Below, in pieces: positions 59,357 to 64,000 of a stretch of DNA of 64,000 nucleotides. Under the pieces are notes generated by a model. That model made no database searches and was not told the origin of the DNA. It was given only the letters and a program-made list of their open reading frames with translations. The translations under genes were made by a program, and so were the position numbers. The DNA is taken from assembly GCA_046330955.1 (NCBI GenBank), contig JAXLRT010000002.1:248001-312000 (forward strand), in the 5' to 3' direction. This DNA is from JADJPO01 sp046330955. Lineage in GTDB: Bacteria > Actinomycetota > Actinomycetes > Actinomycetales > Kineosporiaceae. The stretch's first letter is position 1. Each line of letters begins with the position of its first letter.

Positions 59357-61102
59357 ATGCAGGCACGACGACTACTGGCGACCGCTGCGGCAGCAGCGAC
59401 CATCGCCACCGTCAGTGGCGTGGCCGCAGGCATCACCGGCGCCGCCCAGGCCGCGACCGGAGCGGCCGGCGCGCCGTCCCGCTGGGTGGTGCTGGCGGAC
59501 GCCGGCGCCTCGGCGGACACCGTCGCGGCGAAGCTGCGCACGGCCGGCGCCACCGTCACGTCGGTGAACAACGAGGTCGGGCTGGTGACCGCCACCAGCA
59601 CGGACAGCAGCTTCCGCACCACCGCCGGCCAGATCAGCGGCGTGCAGGGCGTGGCCGCAGACATCAGCATCGGCTCCGCGCCACACCGGGTCTCCCCCTC
59701 CGTGGTCGAGCGCGAGCACGCCCAGTCGGGCGGCTCGGGTGGGCACGGTGAGGCGCGGCCGGCCAAGCCGACCGCCGATCCGCTGGACCACCTGCTCTGG
59801 GGCATGCAGATGATCAACGCCCCGAAGGCCCACGCCACCGAGCTGGGCGACCGCCGGGTGACCGTCGGCGTCCTGGACACCGGCATCCAGGCGGACCACC
59901 CGGACCTGGCGGCGAACGTCGACCGCTCGAAGTCGCGCAACTTCACCACCGACATCCCCGAGATCGACGGCCCGTGTGAGACCGCCTCTTGCGTCGACCC
60001 GGCCACCGTGGACGACGGCGGTCACGGCACGCACGTCGCCGGCACCATCGCGGCGTCCCTGAACGGGTTCGGCCTCAGCGGCGTGGCGCCCGGCGTCACC
60101 CTGGTCAACATCCGTGGCGGTCAGGACAGCGGGTACTTCTTCCTCGGCCCGGTGGTCAACGCGCTGACCTATGCCGGCGATGCCGGGCTGGACGTGGTCA
60201 ACATGTCGTTCTACGTCGACCCCTGGCTCTACAACTGCACCGGCGGTGCCCCCGAGGATTCCCCGGCCGCAGCGGCCGACCAGAAGGTGATCATCGAGAG
60301 TGTCAACCGGGCGCTGAGGTACGCCAACCGCAAGGGCGTCACCCTGATCGCGGCGCTCGGCAACGATCACGACAACGTCTCGGCGCCGCGTCCGGACGCC
60401 TCCAGCCCCGACTACGACAACCCGGCCAACAGCTGGGACACCGCGCCCTACCTGCGGACCATCGACAACAAGACCTGCGTCGACCTGCCGCTCGAGGGCC
60501 CGAACGTGCTCGGCGTCAGCGCCCTCGGCCCCTCGGGCCGCAAGGCGGACTACTCCAACCACGCCACCGATCTGAAGGGCAACGAGATCGAGCTGTCGGC
60601 CCCGGGTGGCTGGTTCCGTGACGGGTTCGGGACGGCGACCTACCGCACCAACGAGAACCTGATCCTGTCGACCTACCCCCTGTCCGTGCTGCAGGAGGAG
60701 GGCTCGGTGGACGCCGACGGCAACGTCACGCCGGCCGGCGCGGCGCTCGGGGTGATCAAGCAGTGCACCACCAAGCCGATCAAGGGTGCGGCGGCCTGCG
60801 GGTACTACGCCTACCTGCAGGGCACCTCGATGGCCTCGCCTCACGCAGCCGGCGTGGCGGCCCTGGCGGTCAGCGCTCACGGTCACTCCGACGGCAACCG
60901 GGGTTACACCCTGTCGCCGGAGTCGGTGAAGCGGATCCTGATGTCCACGGCCACCGACCACGCCTGCCCGGCGGGCGGGGTGCAGGCCTACACCCAGGAG
61001 GGCCGATCCGCCGAGTTCACCGCGACCTGCGTGGGGACGCCGGCGTTCAACGGCTTCTACGGCGCGGGCATCGTCAACGCCGCGGGAGTGGTGGAGGACT
61101 GA
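59357..61102 (+). CDS. Secreted subtilisin-like serine protease (S8)
   Basis: A 581-residue exported protease. The signal peptide is at about residues 1-32 (LLATAAAAATIATVSGVAAG, AQA cleavage). A propeptide of the I9 type follows (SRWVVLADAGASADTVAAKL...). The catalytic triad is Asp in VGVLDTGIQADHPDL, His in GGHGTHVAGTIAASLNG and Ser in GTSMASPHAAGVAALAV; the oxyanion Asn is in LIAALGNDHDN. Four Cys may form disulfides. GAGGAGGAG precedes ATG 59357. TAGGGT (59309-59314) is a -10 candidate. A strong hairpin follows the stop. Confidence 0.95.
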   Translation: MQARRLLATAAAAATIATVSGVAAGITGAAQAATGAAGAPSRWVVLADAGASADTVAAKLRTAGATVTSVNNEVGLVTATSTDSSFRTTAGQISGVQGVAADISIGSAPHRVSPSVVEREHAQSGGSGGHGEARPAKPTADPLDHLLWGMQMINAPKAHATELGDRRVTVGVLDTGIQADHPDLAANVDRSKSRNFTTDIPEIDGPCETASCVDPATVDDGGHGTHVAGTIAASLNGFGLSGVAPGVTLVNIRGGQDSGYFFLGPVVNALTYAGDAGLDVVNMSFYVDPWLYNCTGGAPEDSPAAAADQKVIIESVNRALRYANRKGVTLIAALGNDHDNVSAPRPDASSPDYDNPANSWDTAPYLRTIDNKTCVDLPLEGPNVLGVSALGPSGRKADYSNHATDLKGNEIELSAPGGWFRDGFGTATYRTNENLILSTYPLSVLQEEGSVDADGNVTPAGAALGVIKQCTTKPIKGAAACGYYAYLQGTSMASPHAAGVAALAVSAHGHSDGNRGYTLSPESVKRILMSTATDHACPAGGVQAYTQEGRSAEFTATCVGTPAFNGFYGAGIVNAAGVVED

Positions 61103-61116
61103 CCGTCGAGTGACGA

Positions 61117-61151
61117 CGAGGCCCCGGCACCCCGCAGGTGCCGGGGCCTCG
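61117..61151 (+). terminator. 15-bp hairpin terminator after the protease gene
   Basis: CGAGGCCCCGGCACC (61117-61131) pairs perfectly with 61137-61151 around CCGCA, starting 14 bases after the protease stop. It closes the single-gene unit before the TRIC-like gene. Confidence 0.85.
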
Positions 61152-61173
61152 ACGCGTCCGGCATCATTCCCGC

Positions 61174-61830
61174 GTGCCTCCCCTTCCCGATCTGGCCACC
61201 CACACGCCGCTGTGGTTGGCGCTGCTCACCGTCGCGGTCAACGCCCTGGTGGGCGCGCTGCACGGCATGGACGGGTCGCATCGCTGGGACATCGTCGGGG
61301 TGAGCGTGTTCGCCCTGCTCATGGGGCTCGGGGGCGGGTTCATCCGTGACCTGCTGCTCGGCGACCTGCCGGCCCAGAGCCTGCGCAGCCCGTGGTTCCT
61401 GCTGACGGTGCTGGCGGCGGTGCTGCTCGCCCTGGTGGTGGGTGACGCCGTCCGGCGCCTGCGCGTGGTGATGGCCGTGCTGGACACGGTGGCGATGGGC
61501 CTGTTCGCGGCGACCGGCACCGCCGCCGCCCTGGCGCACGCCCTGCCCGTCACGTCCGCCGCCCTGGTCGGCACCGTCTCGGCGGTCGGCGGGGGCATGC
61601 TGGTCTCGATCGTGCGGGACGAGGTGCCCGAGGTGGTGCTGGCCAGTGCCCCGAACGCCCTGCTGGCCGCCTTCACCAGCCTGGTGTACGCCGCGGCTCG
61701 CCCGCTCACCCCGACCACCGCGTCCCTGCTCGCCCTGGGCTCGCTGCTCGTGGCGCGCTACCTCACCTGGCGCTTCCGGGTGCAGACCCGGCCCGCAGCC
61801 CCGCTGCGCCGGCGGCCGCCGTCCGGCTGA
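61174..61830 (+). CDS. TRIC/UPF0126-type membrane channel protein
   Basis: A 218-residue protein with about seven membrane helices and the duplicated Gly-rich motif of the UPF0126/TRIC family: LLMGLGGGFIRDLLLGD and GTVSAVGGGMLVSIVRDEVPEVVL. Prokaryotic TRIC homologues form trimeric monovalent cation channels. The Arg/Pro-rich C-terminus is cytosolic. GTG 61174 begins 22 bases after the protease terminator, so its promoter must overlap that hairpin. Confidence 0.88.
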   Translation: MPPLPDLATHTPLWLALLTVAVNALVGALHGMDGSHRWDIVGVSVFALLMGLGGGFIRDLLLGDLPAQSLRSPWFLLTVLAAVLLALVVGDAVRRLRVVMAVLDTVAMGLFAATGTAAALAHALPVTSAALVGTVSAVGGGMLVSIVRDEVPEVVLASAPNALLAAFTSLVYAAARPLTPTTASLLALGSLLVARYLTWRFRVQTRPAAPLRRRPPSG

Positions 61831-62016
61831 ACCGCGGCCACGCCACCTCGCGCATCGTGGCGCCCTGGTGGAAGTCGGGCCGGCACCGTAGCATCGAGGC
61901 GATCAGGTGACCGGTCGAGATGCCGAGCCAGGCATCCCCGGACGGTTCACCAACGTGTCGCCCCGGACCCCGGTGATGCTCGAGAGGCTCTCTTGTGCAG
62001 GGGGAAGCGGGTTGCC

Positions 62017-62352
62017 GTGGACACCAATGCCATTCTCGTGGACGCCACCGTCGAGCCCTGGTGGACGCTGTTCGTCAGCGGCGACCTGGACCTCGCCACC
62101 GGCCCCGATCTCGACCTCCGGATCGATCGAGCACTGGCCCTGCATCCGAGTGAGGGCTTGATCCTGGATCTGTCGGAGGTGAGCTTCTTGGACTGCGCGG
62201 GGCTGCACCCCATCATGCGCGCACACGACCTGCTCGCCGATCGCCTGTGCCTGCGAGGGCTGCACGGGGCCGCGGAACGGCTGCTGATGCTCACCGGGGT
62301 CGAGGCCTGTCTGCGCATCCTGGCGGACGGCGAATCGCCAGCTCATCGATGA
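62017..62352 (+). CDS. STAS-domain anti-sigma-factor antagonist homologue with Cys at the phosphosite
   Basis: A 111-residue single STAS domain: WWTLFVSGDLDLATGPDLDLRI, LILDLSEVSFLDCAGLHPIMRA. In SpoIIAA/RsbV the DSSGL serine is phosphorylated by the anti-sigma kinase; here the site is DCAGL (Cys60, Ala61), so serine phosphorylation there is impossible. GTG 62017 has AGGGGGAAG upstream; TTG 61993 is an upstream alternative. The stop overlaps the GAF-ANTAR start (ATGA). A signalling partnership with the coupled gene is likely. Confidence 0.85.
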   Translation: MDTNAILVDATVEPWWTLFVSGDLDLATGPDLDLRIDRALALHPSEGLILDLSEVSFLDCAGLHPIMRAHDLLADRLCLRGLHGAAERLLMLTGVEACLRILADGESPAHR

Positions 62353-63101
62353 CCGTTCCGGCCGACCGGCACGCCGCCGTCCAGGCACTCATCGCTGCGC
62401 AGCCGGCCACGTCCGCGCACGCCACCGGCCCGCACGATCGGGCCACCGCCACCGTGGACTGGTTGTCCCGGCTCTGCCGGGCGGCCGTTCGAGCGTTGTC
62501 GGCCACCGGGGCCGGGGTCACCGTGATGACCGCCGGCGGGGTGCACGCGACGGTAGCGACCTGGGGTCCCGAGGTCGCTGCGCTGCAGAACCTGCAGATC
62601 ACGCTGGGCGAGGGGCCGGTGATCGATGCCTACGCCGCGCGCCGACCGGTCCTGGTACCCGACCTGATGACCGCTACCCGTCGATGGCCGGGGTACGCCG
62701 CCGGCGCCCTGGAGTACGGCGCTCGGGCAGTGTTCGCCTTCCCGGTGCAGATCGGCGCTGCCCGTCTCGGCGTGCTGGACATCTGCCGGAACGCCGCGGG
62801 CATGCTGTCGACCACCGGCCTGCAGCACGCGCTGACGTTCGCCGAGGTTGCCGCCGAGACGATGCTGGACGGGCAGGCCGGCGCCGCCCCCGGACGGACG
62901 GAGGCCGGGCTGGACCAGGCCCTGGACTCCCAGTTCGTGATCTACCAGGCCCAGGGGATGGCCATGGTCGACCTGGGGGTCGGCCTGGCCGAGGCCATGG
63001 CCCGGCTGCGCGCTCACGCCTACGCCCACGACCGCCCACTGCAGGACGTCGCGCGCGACATCGTCGACGGCCGGCTCCGGTTGGAGTCCGATGGCCCGTG
63101 A
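62349..63101 (+). CDS. GAF-ANTAR RNA-binding antiterminator protein
   Basis: A 250-residue protein: a GAF domain (about residues 30-175; DWLSRLCRAAVRALSATGAGVTVMT, LGEGPVIDAYAARRPVLVPDL, AVFAFPVQIGAARLGVLDI) and an ANTAR domain (about 190-245; DSQFVIYQAQGMAMVDLGVGLAEAMARLRAHAYAHDRPLQDVARDIV). ANTAR proteins bind dual hairpins in nascent RNA to prevent termination, often in response to a GAF ligand. It is coupled to the STAS gene by an ATGA overlap. Confidence 0.9.
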   Translation: MTVPADRHAAVQALIAAQPATSAHATGPHDRATATVDWLSRLCRAAVRALSATGAGVTVMTAGGVHATVATWGPEVAALQNLQITLGEGPVIDAYAARRPVLVPDLMTATRRWPGYAAGALEYGARAVFAFPVQIGAARLGVLDICRNAAGMLSTTGLQHALTFAEVAAETMLDGQAGAAPGRTEAGLDQALDSQFVIYQAQGMAMVDLGVGLAEAMARLRAHAYAHDRPLQDVARDIVDGRLRLESDGP

Positions 63102-63134
63102 CGCGATCCCCCGAGTGTCGGGGCAGACCCGGGA

Positions 63135-63168
63135 CACCACGCCAGACCGATCAGCACCACGCCAGACC
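63135..63168. promoter_or_regulatory. Two 14-bp direct repeats next to a -10 element
   Basis: CACCACGCCAGACC occurs at 63135-63148 and 63155-63168, exactly 20 bases apart (about two helical turns). The second copy abuts TACAGT (63169-63174), a -10-like element 22 bases before the GAF-ANTAR start. Positioned over the -35 region, the repeats look like an activator or repressor site. Confidence 0.45.
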
Positions 63169-63195
63169 TACAGTGGACGACAAAGGGAGGCCGCG

Positions 63196-64000
63196 ATGCC
63201 GACGGTGTCACGAGAACGGTTGGCCGAGGTCTTCGTCGAGGTCGCGGACACCTTGGTGGACGACTTCGACCTGATCGAGTTCCTGCGGAACGTCACCGTC
63301 CGGACGACCGAGCTCGTCGACGTCGCCGCCGTCGGCCTGCTGCTGGTCGATACCCACGGCCGGCTGCAGTTCATGGCCGCCTCGGACGAACGCACCCGGC
63401 TGCTGGAACTCTTCCAACTACAGCACCACGACGGCCCCTGCCTCGATGCCTTCACCAGCGGGCGTCCGGTCGTGAACGCCGACCTGCCGCAGGCCGCCGA
63501 GCGCTGGCCGACCTTCGCTCCCCACGCCACGCGGCTGGGATTCCGTTCCGTGCACGCCATCCCGCTGCGCCTGCGCACCCAGGTGATCGGGGCACTCAAC
63601 CTGTTCGGCACCCACACCGGCGTGCTGGACGCGGACGACATCAGCGTCGTCCAGGCCCTGGCCGACCTGGCCACCATCGGGTTGCTGCAGGAGCAGGCCG
63701 TGCGGCGGGCGGAGATCCTCGCCGAACAGTTGCAGGGTGCCCTGAACAGTCGGGTGATCATCGAGCAGGCCAAGGGTGCGCTGGCCCGCACCCACGACGT
63801 GGACGTCGACAGCGCCTTCGTCGTGCTGCGCAACTACGCCCGCCAGCACAATCTCAAGTTGCTCGAGGTCGCGCGCGCCGTGCTGGAGGACCCGGGCCGC
63901 GTCCCCGACCTCACCCGGCCCCGCGGGGGTCCGGACCAGCGCCCACAGGGCAGCCGATCGCAGCCCTTGGACTCACGCGGGCAGGACCACGACGTGCCAC
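63196..64000 (+). CDS. GAF-ANTAR protein (runs off window end)
   Basis: A second GAF-ANTAR protein, open from ATG 63196 to the window edge (268 codons seen, no stop). AAGGGAGG precedes the ATG. GAF (about residues 15-165): VDVAAVGLLLVDTHGRLQFMAASDE, LQHHDGPCLDAFTSGRPVVNADL, VHAIPLRLRTQVIGALNLFG. ANTAR (about 178-232): LNSRVIIEQAKGALARTHDVDVDSAFVVLRNYARQHNLKLLEVARAVLE. A Pro/Arg/Gln-rich tail follows. It has a different GAF type from the gene before it and its own promoter region, so it probably senses something else. Confidence 0.9.
   Translation, partial: MPTVSRERLAEVFVEVADTLVDDFDLIEFLRNVTVRTTELVDVAAVGLLLVDTHGRLQFMAASDERTRLLELFQLQHHDGPCLDAFTSGRPVVNADLPQAAERWPTFAPHATRLGFRSVHAIPLRLRTQVIGALNLFGTHTGVLDADDISVVQALADLATIGLLQEQAVRRAEILAEQLQGALNSRVIIEQAKGALARTHDVDVDSAFVVLRNYARQHNLKLLEVARAVLEDPGRVPDLTRPRGGPDQRPQGSRSQPLDSRGQDHDVP

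Overview
This is a very GC-rich, gene-dense chromosomal window with strong third-position GC bias, GTG/ATG starts and many 1 to 4 base stop/start overlaps. The housekeeping block is the one seen in Actinomycetota: panC and a DUF2520 protein, an orphan nuoD paralogue, DUF3180, folBK, folP, folE, ftsH, hpt, tilS, a DUF2342-type metalloprotease, dacB and ppa. I cannot assign a genus. No rRNA, tRNA, CRISPR array, transposase or phage gene is visible, so this is chromosome with small accessory inserts.

Region 1 (1-12.6 kb): a GT4-like glycosyltransferase; a NadC homologue that has lost nearly all catalytic residues; panC; an SPFH protein coupled to a ribbon-helix-helix regulator behind a perfect 18-bp palindrome; DUF2520; and a methyltransferase. 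An islet follows with a DUF4143 ATPase between two pairs of a 71-bp palindromic repeat. Next come an N-acylamino-acid racemase with a GNAT transferase (a likely D- to L-amino-acid route) and a MidA-like methyltransferase.

Region 2 (12.6-23 kb): YdbS/YdbT-type PH-domain membrane proteins, the lone NuoD, a Pro-rich membrane protein, a pseudo-receiver/thioredoxin-reductase-like flavoprotein coupled to a membrane protein, and a DUF4062-NB-ARC-TPR protein with the architecture of bacterial NLR-like (STAND) sensors.

Region 3 (22.7-36.3 kb): folate genes in a translationally coupled chain, interrupted by a SulP transporter with an unusual 846-base structured upstream region; then ftsH, hpt, tilS, metalloprotease, dacB and ppa.

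Region 4 (36.4-46.3 kb): a secreted HExxE protein, serA, and a transglutaminase coupled to a fused circularly permuted ATP-grasp/alpha-E protein. A DUF222-HNH (13E12-type) gene follows, with a LexA-box-like site and an inverted pair of hairpin repeats around it, then a DUF695 protein.

Region 5 (46.2-64 kb): a cytochrome-b-like/NuoF-like/ferredoxin electron-transfer operon divergent from an OmpR-type two-component system; an ECF sigma factor; a Pit phosphate transporter; a second SulP; an aminotransferase; a secreted or membrane HNH-like protein lacking its key histidine; an acetyl-type MetA; a subtilisin; a TRIC-like protein; and a STAS/GAF-ANTAR signalling cluster that runs off the window end.

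The strongest leads are the DUF4062 NLR-like protein, the LexA-box/DUF222 unit with inverted hairpin repeats, the SPFH-RHH operon with its palindrome, the catalytically stripped NadC, the cytochrome/NuoF/ferredoxin module, and the possible leader RNA upstream of the first SulP gene.
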